A stretch of 64,000 nucleotides of DNA from an actinobacterium acAMD-2 (GTDB lineage: Bacteria; Actinomycetota; Actinomycetes; UBA12327), in NCBI GenBank assembly GCA_000754455.1, contig JNSE01000033.1, positions 1 through 64,000 of the forward strand, written 5' to 3'. A program made the position numbers and the translations under genes. Shown in pieces: positions 25,711-34,287 of the stretch. Numbering within the stretch: position 1 is the stretch's first letter; each line of letters opens with the position of its first letter. The notes under the pieces are model-generated. The model had not been told where the DNA came from. It was given only the letters and a program-made list of their open reading frames with translations, and made no database searches.

Positions 25711-25743
25711 GATATGCCTCCTTCACTTCAACTGATCAAACAC

Positions 25744-25820
25744 TGGTGGGCCTAGGAGGACTTGAACCTCCGACCTCTTCCTTATCAGGGAAGCGCTCTA
25801 ACCGTCTGAGCTATAGGCCC
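25744..25820 (-). tRNA. tRNA-Ile (GAT)
   Basis: Read on the minus strand from 25820, GGGCCTA pairs with TAGGCCC. The anticodon arm CTTCC-CTGATAA-GGAAG gives GAT, and the T arm has GGTTCAAGTCC. The 3' CCA is encoded (25746-25744). Its position beside gyrA/DUF3566 is typical for actinobacteria. Confidence 0.97.
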
Positions 25821-25867
25821 GAATGCACGCAAAATCTATCCCACGCCCACAACGGTGGCGTCAGGGG

Positions 25868-26257
25868 CTAGTCCTGGACTAAATCCATTTGTAAACCACC
25901 AACGAAATATGCCGCCAGGTTGTAAAAAGTTGCCAGCAACGCACTCAGTGCTGTCGCCAAGACGACTTGAACAACGGCCACTGCGCCTGCAAGGGTCATG
26001 ACCTGTCCAAAACCAAAGAGTGATTGTGGATCAACACCGCCGCCAAACACTTCGGTCGAGGTCCGGCCTACTGAATCAAAGACCCCGGCTTGGTTAAACA
26101 GCAACCACAACAAGGCGATGGCTATCACGATCGCTAGGGCGATACCCACCGAGAAAATGAACGCCACCTTGGCCACAGACCAGGGATCGATGCGCTTCAA
26201 CCGCAATTGAGCTCGACGAGCACCCGTCGAACCGTCAGCTCCGGTTGCCGAACTCAC
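25868..26257 (-). CDS. DUF3566 family membrane protein
   Basis: A 129-residue protein with the family start RLKRIDPWSVAKVAFIFSVG and two membrane helices (about 30-52 and 88-112). DUF3566 proteins follow gyrA in nearly all actinobacteria (M. tuberculosis Rv0007) and are of unknown function, possibly linked to division or envelope. The GTG start overlaps the gyrA stop by 4 bp, indicating translational coupling with gyrase subunit A. Confidence 0.93.
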   Translation of the reverse strand: MSSATGADGSTGARRAQLRLKRIDPWSVAKVAFIFSVGIALAIVIAIALLWLLFNQAGVFDSVGRTSTEVFGGGVDPQSLFGFGQVMTLAGAVAVVQVVLATALSALLATFYNLAAYFVGGLQMDLVQD

Positions 26258-28797
26258 GAAGTCGTACCCGCATCTGATGCTTCGGTGGTTTCATCTGCCG
26301 ACACCGTGGCTTCATCACCCTCTAGCTCGTCATCAACATCATCGGATTCGGCATTACGAGCGATGCCAAGCACCACATCACCTTCTACCAAGTTCATGTA
26401 ACGAACGCCCATGGTGTCGCGACTCGTCGGATTGACCTCATCCACACGTGAGCGGATAACGCCACCATTGGATGTAACGGCAAGAACTTCATCCGTGGCA
26501 TCCACCACCAATGCACCGGCCAACGCGCCTCGAGCATCCACCAGCTTCATGGCCTTAATGCCCAGGCCCGAACGGTTTTGCACCCGGTACTGCTCGACCG
26601 GAGTGCGCTTGGCAAAGCCACCATCAGTGACGGTAAAGACGAACGCTCCTTCGGTCACCACTGACATCGACAGCAGCGCGTCACCAGCACGGAACTTCAT
26701 TCCGGTCACACCCGCGGTAGCCCGGCCCATCGGACGCAGTTGCGCGTCGTCGGCGGTAAAGCGAACAGACATTCCCTTGCGAGAAACCAAGAGCAGGTCG
26801 TCACTCGGCGAGACCAATTCGGCCCCAATGACTTCATCATCTTCTTGCAGGTTGATGGCAATCAAGCCCCGCGAACGATTGGAGTCGTACTCCTCCAACT
26901 TGGTCTTCTTGACCTTGCCGTTCTTCGTCGCCAGCACCAGATACGGCGCCTGGCCATAGTCGCGCAAGGTCAATACCTGAGCAATGGATTCATCGGGTTG
27001 GAACTCCAGCAGGTTCGCCACGTGTTGACCACGCGCATCGCGACCAGCTTCTGGCAATTCATAGGACTTCGCGCGATAAACGCGACCACGGTTGGTAAAG
27101 AACAGCAACCAATGATGTGTCGTCGTGGTGAAGAAGTGCTCGACGATGTCGTCTTGCTTCAACGCCGCACCGCGCACGCCCTTGCCGCCACGCTTTTGCG
27201 AGCGATAGAGGTCAACCTTGGTGCGCTTGGCGTACCCGCCACGCGTAATGGTGACGACCACATCCTCTTCGGCGATAAGGTCTTCGGCGCGCATCTCGCC
27301 TTCAGCAGCAACAAAGCCGGTCCGGCGCTCATCGCCGTACTTGTCAACGACCTCGGCCAACTCTTCGCTGACGATGTCGCGCTGACGCTGCGGGCTTGCC
27401 AAGATCGCGTTCAACTCAGCGATCTCGCGCTCAATTTCGGCTGCTTCATCGATGATCTTTTGACGCTCAAGGGCTGCCAATCGGCGCAACTGCATGTCCA
27501 GAATGGCGGTGGCCTGAATGTCATCAATGTCGAGCAGTTCAATCAGGCCGTTGCGTGCAATTTCGACGCTCTCACTGCGACGAATTAACGCAATAACGGC
27601 ATCAAGTGCATCTAGTGCCTTGAGGTAGGCCCGCAAAATATGAGCGCGCTCTTCCTTCTTGCGCAACCGGTACTTGGTGCGACGAACAATGACTTCAATT
27701 TGGTGAACGATGTAGTGCGTGACAAATTCGTCCAAGCGCAACGTACGCGGAACGCCATCAACCAATGCCAACATGTTGGCACCAAAGGTGTCCTGCAGTT
27801 GAGTGTGCTTGTACAAGTTGTTCAAGACCACTTTGGCCACAGCATCACGCTTGAGCACGATCACCAAACGTTGGCCCAGGCGTTCGTTACCTTCGTCTCG
27901 CACATCGGCGATTCCGGCAACGCGTCCTTCTTTGACCAAGTCTGCAATCTTCAGGGCAAGGTTGTCCGGGTTGACCTGATAGGGGAGTTCACTGACCACC
28001 AAGCACGTGCGGTTGTTGATTTCCTCCACTTCGACAACAGCGCGCATCGTGATCGAGCCACGTCCAGTGCGGTAAGCATCTTCAATGCCAGCGCGGCCAA
28101 CAATGAGCCCACGCGTGGGAAAGTCTGGTCCCTTGACTCGCTCAAGCATGGCTTCCAAGAGCTCATCACTTGAAGCGTCGGGGTTCTGCAATGCCCACTG
28201 AACGCCACTGGCGACTTCCGTCAGGTTGTGCGGCGGAATGTTGGTCGCCATTCCCACAGCGATACCCGAGCTGCCATTGACGAGCAAGTTCGGAAAGCGG
28301 CTGGGAAGTACGTCGGGTTCTTGTGCTCGGCCGTCGTAGTTCGGCGAGAAATCAACGGTGTCTTCGTCAATGTCGCGCATGGCCTCCATGGCCAGCGGAG
28401 CAAGTCGACATTCGGTGTAACGCATTGCCGCGGCGGGGTCGTTACCGGGCGAACCAAAGTTGCCGTTGCCGTCAACTAACGGATAGCGCAACGACCACGA
28501 CTGAGCCAAACGAACGAGTGCGTCATAGATAGCGCTGTCACCGTGCGGGTGGTACTGACCCATGACGTCACCCACGACACGCGAACACTTGGAGTATCCG
28601 CGATCCGGTCGATAGCCGCCATCAAACATCGCGTAGAGCACGCGGCGGTGCACCGGCTTGAGGCCGTCGCGAACGTCGGGCAAAGCACGACCGACGATCA
28701 CACTCATCGCGTAGTCCAAGTAGGACCGCTGCATCTCTACTTCGAGATCAACCGGTTCTACGCGCGAAATCGGCGAATCAGTGGGGGTCTGCGTCAC
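26254..28797 (-). CDS. gyrA: DNA gyrase subunit A
   Basis: An 847-residue type IIA topoisomerase subunit that cleaves and religates DNA. Catalytic Tyr127 is in AAAMRYTEC. The quinolone-resistance region reads HPHGDSAIYDALV, with Ser88 and Asp92 as in quinolone-sensitive E. coli rather than the Ala of M. tuberculosis. The C-terminal beta-pinwheel carries a GyrA-box-like QKRGGKG. An acidic tail (about 820-847) follows. The GTG start has AAAGGA upstream. It is transcribed with gyrB (42-bp gap) and DUF3566. Confidence 0.98.
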   Translation of the reverse strand: MTQTPTDSPISRVEPVDLEVEMQRSYLDYAMSVIVGRALPDVRDGLKPVHRRVLYAMFDGGYRPDRGYSKCSRVVGDVMGQYHPHGDSAIYDALVRLAQSWSLRYPLVDGNGNFGSPGNDPAAAMRYTECRLAPLAMEAMRDIDEDTVDFSPNYDGRAQEPDVLPSRFPNLLVNGSSGIAVGMATNIPPHNLTEVASGVQWALQNPDASSDELLEAMLERVKGPDFPTRGLIVGRAGIEDAYRTGRGSITMRAVVEVEEINNRTCLVVSELPYQVNPDNLALKIADLVKEGRVAGIADVRDEGNERLGQRLVIVLKRDAVAKVVLNNLYKHTQLQDTFGANMLALVDGVPRTLRLDEFVTHYIVHQIEVIVRRTKYRLRKKEERAHILRAYLKALDALDAVIALIRRSESVEIARNGLIELLDIDDIQATAILDMQLRRLAALERQKIIDEAAEIEREIAELNAILASPQRQRDIVSEELAEVVDKYGDERRTGFVAAEGEMRAEDLIAEEDVVVTITRGGYAKRTKVDLYRSQKRGGKGVRGAALKQDDIVEHFFTTTTHHWLLFFTNRGRVYRAKSYELPEAGRDARGQHVANLLEFQPDESIAQVLTLRDYGQAPYLVLATKNGKVKKTKLEEYDSNRSRGLIAINLQEDDEVIGAELVSPSDDLLLVSRKGMSVRFTADDAQLRPMGRATAGVTGMKFRAGDALLSMSVVTEGAFVFTVTDGGFAKRTPVEQYRVQNRSGLGIKAMKLVDARGALAGALVVDATDEVLAVTSNGGVIRSRVDEVNPTSRDTMGVRYMNLVEGDVVLGIARNAESDDVDDELEGDEATVSADETTEASDAGTTS

Positions 28798-28839
28798 GTC
28801 TGTTTTCCTTTCGGGAGGTCATCGATGTGTAGGACTGGC

Positions 28840-30786
28840 CTAGATATCGAGGAACCTCACGTCCTTGGCATTGCGCTGAATAAAGGATCGGCGCGCTTCT
28901 ACGTCTTCACCCATCAAGACTGAGAAAAGTGCGTCCGCTTGTGTTGCATCATCGAGAGTGACTTGCAGCAAGATGCGTTGGTCAGGATCCATCGTGGTGT
29001 CCCACAATTCCTTGGCCGGCATCTCACCCAAACCTTTGAAGCGCTGGATTCCGTCTTCCTTCGGCAACTTCTTGCCATTGGCGATTCCGGCTTCAATGAA
29101 GGAGTCGCGTTCGCGATCGCTGTAGGCGTACTGAATGTCACCTCGACCCGACCACTTCATTTTGTACAACGGTGGTTGCGCGAGATAAACGTTGCCCTCT
29201 TGAATCAGTGGTCGCATAAAGCGGAACAAAAGCGTGAGCAACAACGTGCGAATGTGTTGACCGTCAACGTCGGCGTCGGCCATCAAGATGATCTTGTTGT
29301 AACGCAGCTTCGCCATGTCGAAGTCGTCGTGAATGCCCGTGCCCAACGCGGTGATCAAGGCTTGCACCTCGTTGTTTTGCAACACTCGGTCAATGCGCGA
29401 CTTTTCAACGTTCAAAATCTTGCCTCGAATGGGCAAAATCGCCTGGAATCGTGAGTCACGACCACCCTTAGCCGAGCCGCCGGCGCTGTCTCCCTCAACG
29501 ATGTAAAGCTCACACTCTTCGGGATTGGTGGACTGGCAGTCACTGAGCTTGCCCGGCAAGCCGCCGGACTCCAGCAGACCCTTACGGCCACGAGCCAGGT
29601 CGCGAGCCTTGCGAGCTGCCATGCGGGCACTTGATGCAGCCACCGCCTTGCGGACGATCTCGCGTCCCTCGGTGGGGTTTTGCTCAAACCATGCACCTAA
29701 GCGTTCGTTGGTCACCTTTTGCACAAAGGACTTGGCTTCGGTGTTACCAAGCTTGGTTTTTGTTTGACCTTCGAACTGTGGCTCGCCCAGTTTGACGCTG
29801 ACGATGGCGGTCAACCCTTCGCGCACATCATCCCCGGTGAGGTTGGTGTCCTTTTCCTTCAACAAGTTCCAGTCGCGACCGAACTTGTTGACCAACGACG
29901 TTAGCGCCGCACGGAAACCTTCCTCGTGCGTGCCCCCTTCTTGCGTGTTGATCGTGTTAGCAAAGGTATACACCGATTCGCTAAATCCTGAGTTCCACTG
30001 CATCGCGACTTCAACGCTCATGACCTTCTTCGGGTCTTCAGTTTCGTAACTCAAAATCGAGGGATGAGCGGTGCCCTTTGCTGCGTTGATGTGCTTGACG
30101 AAGTCAACGAGTCCACCCTCGTAGCACCAGGTGGTGGATCGGCTTTCGCCTTGCTCATCTTCTTGTCCCACGCGCTCATCGGTGAGCACCAAAGTCAAGC
30201 CCTTATTGAGGAAAGCCATCTCTTGGAACCGTCGCGCCAACGTTTCAAAGTCATAAACGGTGGTTTCAAAAATCTCACCGTCGGCCCAGAAAGTGACCTG
30301 TGTTCCGGTCTCGTCGGTGGCTTCGTTTTGCTTCAGTGGTTCAACGGGTGCGCCGTACTTGTAGGACTGCGTGTAACGCGCGCCATTGCGCCGTACCTCA
30401 ACGTCAAGGTTGGTTGACAAAGCATTAACAACCGAAACGCCCACACCGTGCAATCCACCCGACACGGCGTAACCGCCACCACCGAACTTTCCACCGGCGT
30501 GAAGAACGGTGAGCACAACTTCAATCGCGGGGCGTCCTTCTGTTTCCACGATGTCAACGGGAATGCCACGGCCGTTGTCGCGAACGCGAACGCCGCCATC
30601 GGCGAGAAGTGAAATTTCAATGCGATCGCAATGACCGGCTAACGCTTCGTCAACAGAGTTGTCGACCACTTCGTAGACCAAGTGGTGCAATCCACGCTCG
30701 CCGGTGGAGCCGATGTACATACCGGGGCGCTTGCGGACTGCATCGAGTCCTTCGAGAACTTGAATGGCACTGGCGTCGTATGACAC
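28840..30786 (-). CDS. gyrB: DNA gyrase subunit B
   Basis: The ATPase subunit of gyrase, 648 residues from this start. The GHKL ATP site includes VVDNSVDEAL, DNGRGIP and GGLHGVGVSVVNAL. The TOPRIM domain has EGDSAGGSAKGGRD and metal-binding DADVDG, then QPPLYKMKW. GTG at 30786 is chosen because GGGAGG lies ten bases upstream and the next residues (YDASAIQVLEGL) match the usual beginning of actinobacterial GyrB. An ATG at 30828 would add 14 residues without a ribosome binding site. Confidence 0.97.
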   Translation of the reverse strand: MSYDASAIQVLEGLDAVRKRPGMYIGSTGERGLHHLVYEVVDNSVDEALAGHCDRIEISLLADGGVRVRDNGRGIPVDIVETEGRPAIEVVLTVLHAGGKFGGGGYAVSGGLHGVGVSVVNALSTNLDVEVRRNGARYTQSYKYGAPVEPLKQNEATDETGTQVTFWADGEIFETTVYDFETLARRFQEMAFLNKGLTLVLTDERVGQEDEQGESRSTTWCYEGGLVDFVKHINAAKGTAHPSILSYETEDPKKVMSVEVAMQWNSGFSESVYTFANTINTQEGGTHEEGFRAALTSLVNKFGRDWNLLKEKDTNLTGDDVREGLTAIVSVKLGEPQFEGQTKTKLGNTEAKSFVQKVTNERLGAWFEQNPTEGREIVRKAVAASSARMAARKARDLARGRKGLLESGGLPGKLSDCQSTNPEECELYIVEGDSAGGSAKGGRDSRFQAILPIRGKILNVEKSRIDRVLQNNEVQALITALGTGIHDDFDMAKLRYNKIILMADADVDGQHIRTLLLTLLFRFMRPLIQEGNVYLAQPPLYKMKWSGRGDIQYAYSDRERDSFIEAGIANGKKLPKEDGIQRFKGLGEMPAKELWDTTMDPDQRILLQVTLDDATQADALFSVLMGEDVEARRSFIQRNAKDVRFLDI

Positions 30787-31088
30787 GTGGGTCTTGCCTC
30801 CCGGCGCGAAGTCCTGCCACGCACACATCGTGCGCAGCTCAGCGGTGAATCTGGTTGGGTCAATCTGTTGGGGTACATCTGGTGGCGCAGCAGCGGTCCG
30901 GGGAAGGGTGAACGCCGTGCCTTCATCCTAGTGGTTCAGACCGACCATTAGTGGTCTGAGGGCCTTGATTGCCGTTTTACGGCGAGATACCCCTGATCTT
31001 GTGTCCCCCCACGCCAATCTGTGGATAACCCTTGTGGGTGGATATGGGCCACATTGGGTCAAGTTCCGGTTCGGGCCTCTGAAACCGT
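30787..31088. promoter_or_regulatory. gyrB upstream region with a perfect DnaA box and an inverted repeat
   Basis: This gap of about 300 bp separates dciA from gyrB. It holds a perfect DnaA box TGTGGATAA (31020-31028) and a small inverted repeat GCCGT-TTT-ACGGC near 30971-30983. A second inverted repeat, TCAGACC/GGTCTGA (30936-30942, 30953-30959), sits just upstream of a TAGGAT (minus strand, 30930-30925) that could be the gyrB -10 box. The gyrB transcript would then have a leader of about 130 bases. DnaA or supercoiling control of gyrB is inference. Confidence 0.5.
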
Positions 31089-31604
31089 TTAGCCGTACGT
31101 GTCGCGGGGCCCTCGGCCCGGAACTGAGCGTTGACCGCGCTTCCAGGACGGCGAGCGCGGACCGAGCACCTTGACCTTGGTCACGACACCGACACCCAAT
31201 TCCTCATCCAACCGACGTAAAACCGTGGCGGTGAGAAGACGCATTTGGGTGGCCCATGCCGTCGAGTCGGCTTGAACGACTAACTCATCTGCGCGAAAAG
31301 CTTGCGGCGTGACATGCGCGGCAACATCATCACCAACGATGGCTGGCCACTGTGTCACGATCGCGCCGATCGACAACGGTGTCACCCATTGTTGTTCTTG
31401 ACTGAGTTGTTGAACGACATCGCCCACGCGTTGTGGATCGCGTTGATCGGGACCTGGACCTGAGCGTTGATCATCGGTTGTTTTTCGACGACGATTCAAC
31501 CACGTAGAGCGACGTTGCACCGGTCGGTTGGTTGCTTGCGCACGAGCTTGTGCGAGTGCATCGCTCGCTGCGTCACTTGATGCGTCACTTGATAGATCTG
31601 TCAC
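31089..31604 (-). CDS. dciA: DciA-like DUF721 protein (replicative helicase loader/operator)
   Basis: A 171-residue protein whose C-terminal half (about 75-160) is the DUF721/DciA KH-like domain, with WPAIVGDDVAAHVTP and the LVVQADSTAWATQMRLL stretch. The N-terminal part is basic and disordered. DciA recruits or remodels the DnaB helicase in bacteria without DnaC, and in actinobacteria it stands between recF and gyrB as here. The GTG start overlaps the recF stop (GTGA). Confidence 0.92.
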   Translation of the reverse strand: MTDLSSDASSDAASDALAQARAQATNRPVQRRSTWLNRRRKTTDDQRSGPGPDQRDPQRVGDVVQQLSQEQQWVTPLSIGAIVTQWPAIVGDDVAAHVTPQAFRADELVVQADSTAWATQMRLLTATVLRRLDEELGVGVVTKVKVLGPRSPSWKRGQRSVPGRGPRDTYG

Positions 31605-32728
31605 GATGCTTTACTCACACTTCCGCGGACGACTTCAAAGCGTTGGCCAACCAACAACGTAGGTACATCCTGCGCTACCGCTGCCGTAATTAACACCTGT
31701 TCGGCCGAACTCACCGCATGGGCTAAACGTTCCCGACGTCGGACATCGAGTTCGGCAAAAACATCATCCAAAATCAGTACCGGATCACCGCCACCACGAA
31801 GGTCCTCGCGCAAAATTTCATACGAGGCCAAACGCAGGGCCAGGGCCACCGACCAGGACTCCCCATGACTGGCATAGCCCTTTGCTGGTAAGGATCGAAG
31901 GCCTAAAAAGACATCATCGCGGTGTGGTCCCACGAGGGACATTCCCCGCTCTAACTCGCTCTTCCGGGCACTGGCCATCGCCTCATAAAAACCCGCTTTG
32001 ATCGTCTCTAGCGATGTGCCCACATCATCACCCAAGAAGCTTCGATAGTCGATGGACGTTTCACCCGATTCCGGTGCCAGGTCGGTGTAAGCCGCCAACA
32101 CCAACGGTCGCAACTCATCAATGAGCTCCACGCGAGACTGGATGATCTGTGAACCGAAATCGCTCAACTGTTCATCCCAGACCGCGAGTGTTGACTCAAG
32201 GTTTTCTTGAGGTCGCGATGACCGTGCTGATTTCAACAGTGAGTTGCGTTGTTTTAACACGCGATCGTAATCACTACGAATACCTGCGAACCGAGGCAGC
32301 CGTGCGGCTAACAACTCATCAAGAAATTTCCGTCGCTCGCCAGGTTCACCCTTCACCAACGCTAAATCTTCGGGAGCAAACAAAACAGTTCGCAGTGTTC
32401 CCAACACGTCGCGAGTGCGTGTCACTGGAGCATTATTGAGTCGAGCTCGGTTGGATCCTGAAGCGGTGATTTCAAGATCAACATCAATAGATCGACCCTC
32501 ACCCACCACAGTGCAGCGAACAATGGCGCGGTCCGCCCCTTCACGCACCAACGGGGCATCAGTAGCTACTCGGTGGCTCGACAAGCTGCCCACATAACGC
32601 AGGGCCTCCACCAAATTGGTCTTTCCCTGCCCGTTCAGCCCCACAAAGACGGTAATTCCAGGCTCCAACTCCACCACGGCAGCCGAATACGACCGGTAAT
32701 CCACCAATTCGAGGCGTTGGACAAACAC
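31601..32728 (-). CDS. recF: DNA replication/repair ATPase RecF
   Basis: A 375-residue SMC-like ABC ATPase that loads RecA at gaps. Walker A GLNGQGKT is at 30-37, the signature region has the family motif SLVGPHRDDV, and Walker B LILDDVFAELD lies near the end. It follows dnaN by 29 bp with no gnd gene between, and overlaps dciA. Confidence 0.96.
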   Translation of the reverse strand: MFVQRLELVDYRSYSAAVVELEPGITVFVGLNGQGKTNLVEALRYVGSLSSHRVATDAPLVREGADRAIVRCTVVGEGRSIDVDLEITASGSNRARLNNAPVTRTRDVLGTLRTVLFAPEDLALVKGEPGERRKFLDELLAARLPRFAGIRSDYDRVLKQRNSLLKSARSSRPQENLESTLAVWDEQLSDFGSQIIQSRVELIDELRPLVLAAYTDLAPESGETSIDYRSFLGDDVGTSLETIKAGFYEAMASARKSELERGMSLVGPHRDDVFLGLRSLPAKGYASHGESWSVALALRLASYEILREDLRGGGDPVLILDDVFAELDVRRRERLAHAVSSAEQVLITAAVAQDVPTLLVGQRFEVVRGSVSKAS

Positions 32729-32757
32729 CGCTTACACCAAAAAACTCAGGGAAAAAA

Positions 32758-33891
32758 TCATCCGGCCATACGAACGGGCATCAAGAGGTAGCGGTAACTG
32801 CTATCTGGTTTTGCATCAGCGTTGAGCATTCCCGTGAGCACGGCCGGCTTACTTGATGAAACAAAAGTCATCGACACGTAATCACCAACAACAGCATTCA
32901 AACCATCGACCAAATACTGCGGGTTGAAAGCAATCAAAATTTCTTCACCAGTGACCTGGGCATCAACCGATTCACTCGCTTGAGCTTCATCACCAGTACC
33001 AGCCTCAAGAGTGAGGCCTTCACTGGAAAAAGACAATCGAATCGGTGTATTGCGTTCAGCCACTAAAGAGACACGCTTTACCGCGTCAATAAATGAAGCT
33101 TTTTCAATCTGTGCTGACGTCGCCGAGTCATCTGGAAACAAGGAGCGGTACTTCGGGAACTCACCATCAATGAGTCGCGTGGTCGTACTACGGCCAGCGC
33201 CAGAAAAACCAACCAGTGATTCCACTGCTCCATCGCGGGAGCTGAACGCCAACTCAACTTCAGTCGCTGACGTCATGGCTTTTGCGGTTTCATTAAGGGT
33301 TCGGCCCAGGATTAATGCCGTTGCTGAAATCGAGGATTGTTCAGGTTTCCACGGGATTTCACGCACTGCTAAGCGGTACCTATCGGTGGCCGCCAGAGTG
33401 AGGGTGTCACCCTCAATTTCCAATCGAATACCAGTCAGTGCAGGAAGTGTTTCATCGCGGCCAGCAGCAATGGCTACTTGACTAATCGCTGAGGTAAACG
33501 TGGGCCCATCAATAAGACCAGAAACGGTCGGCATAGTCGGAAGTGATGGGTAATCCTCGACAGGAAGAGTGAGTAACGTAAATCGTGAACTGCCACATTC
33601 AACATTGACGCGTGGACCATCAGTGGCGATCGTGACTGGTATGTGTGGCAGTGCACGGGTGATGTCAGCTAACAAGCGGCCGGAAACCAAAACGCGACCC
33701 GGTTCTTCAACATCGGCGTTAAGAGAAATTTGAGCAGAAACTTCAAGATCAAATCCAGACAACGTTAATGATGATTGCGTTGCTTCAAGGAGAAGGCCAG
33801 CCAAAACTGGAGCGGTTGGGCGCGCTGGCAAACTGCGTGCAGCCCAAGCCACAGCATCAGCTAAGGCACTCGAATCAATCGTGAATTTCAC
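32758..33891 (-). CDS. dnaN: DNA polymerase III sliding clamp (beta)
   Basis: A 377-residue beta clamp built from three similar domains. The N-terminus KFTIDSSALADAV and the C-terminal YRYLLMPVRMAG, which forms the peptide-binding groove (M-P-V/M-R-L type ending), are characteristic. The GTG start has AAGGAAGGA upstream. It is separated from dnaA by about 400 bp that probably hold oriC. Confidence 0.97.
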   Translation of the reverse strand: MKFTIDSSALADAVAWAARSLPARPTAPVLAGLLLEATQSSLTLSGFDLEVSAQISLNADVEEPGRVLVSGRLLADITRALPHIPVTIATDGPRVNVECGSSRFTLLTLPVEDYPSLPTMPTVSGLIDGPTFTSAISQVAIAAGRDETLPALTGIRLEIEGDTLTLAATDRYRLAVREIPWKPEQSSISATALILGRTLNETAKAMTSATEVELAFSSRDGAVESLVGFSGAGRSTTTRLIDGEFPKYRSLFPDDSATSAQIEKASFIDAVKRVSLVAERNTPIRLSFSSEGLTLEAGTGDEAQASESVDAQVTGEEILIAFNPQYLVDGLNAVVGDYVSMTFVSSSKPAVLTGMLNADAKPDSSYRYLLMPVRMAG

Positions 33892-34287
33892 GTGTGTTCC
33901 TTCCTTGCACCGCAGCGGTACATGTCGCTACCTCACCCGATGTGGCAGACAGTGACTGTGGTGATCATGCCGGATGAGTCGAAGTGGTGTGTATGGAACC
34001 TCAAGGTGGGCTCAATCCACATGTTCTGGAATTACACATTGAGTAGATAGATAAATGTCGTAGTAGTACTAGGTGGTGGGGATAATGTGGATAACGTCCA
34101 AGTAGGCACGAATCTCACTTTTAACCTGGGGAGACACCTGAAGTTTTACTGTGGATAAACTTTAAAAATTGTGGATAACTTACGTACTCCCTGCGGGTTT
34201 TACTGTTATCCACGGGATTGTCCGGAGCTTTCACCCCAGATACACACGTTTATCCCCAGGTTGTGTATGAGGCTGGTGAAACAGATG
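33892..34287. other. oriC: Probable chromosomal replication origin (oriC)
   Basis: This is the non-coding gap between dnaN and dnaA. It has three perfect DnaA boxes TGTGGATAA (34086-34094, 34150-34158, 34170-34178) and three with one mismatch: TGGGGATAA (34077-34085), TTATCCACG (34206-34214) and TTATCCCCA (34250-34258). AT-rich stretches that could unwind lie at about 34030-34066 and between the second and third boxes (ACTTTAAAAATT). In mycobacteria and streptomycetes oriC is also between dnaA and dnaN. Flanking genes mostly point away from it. Confidence 0.85.

Noticed and set aside
26740..27588. 282-residue open frame on the plus strand opposite gyrA
   Set aside because: It is antisense to the strongly conserved gyrA, has no domain-like motif and no ribosome binding site; long shadow frames are expected in GC-rich coding DNA.
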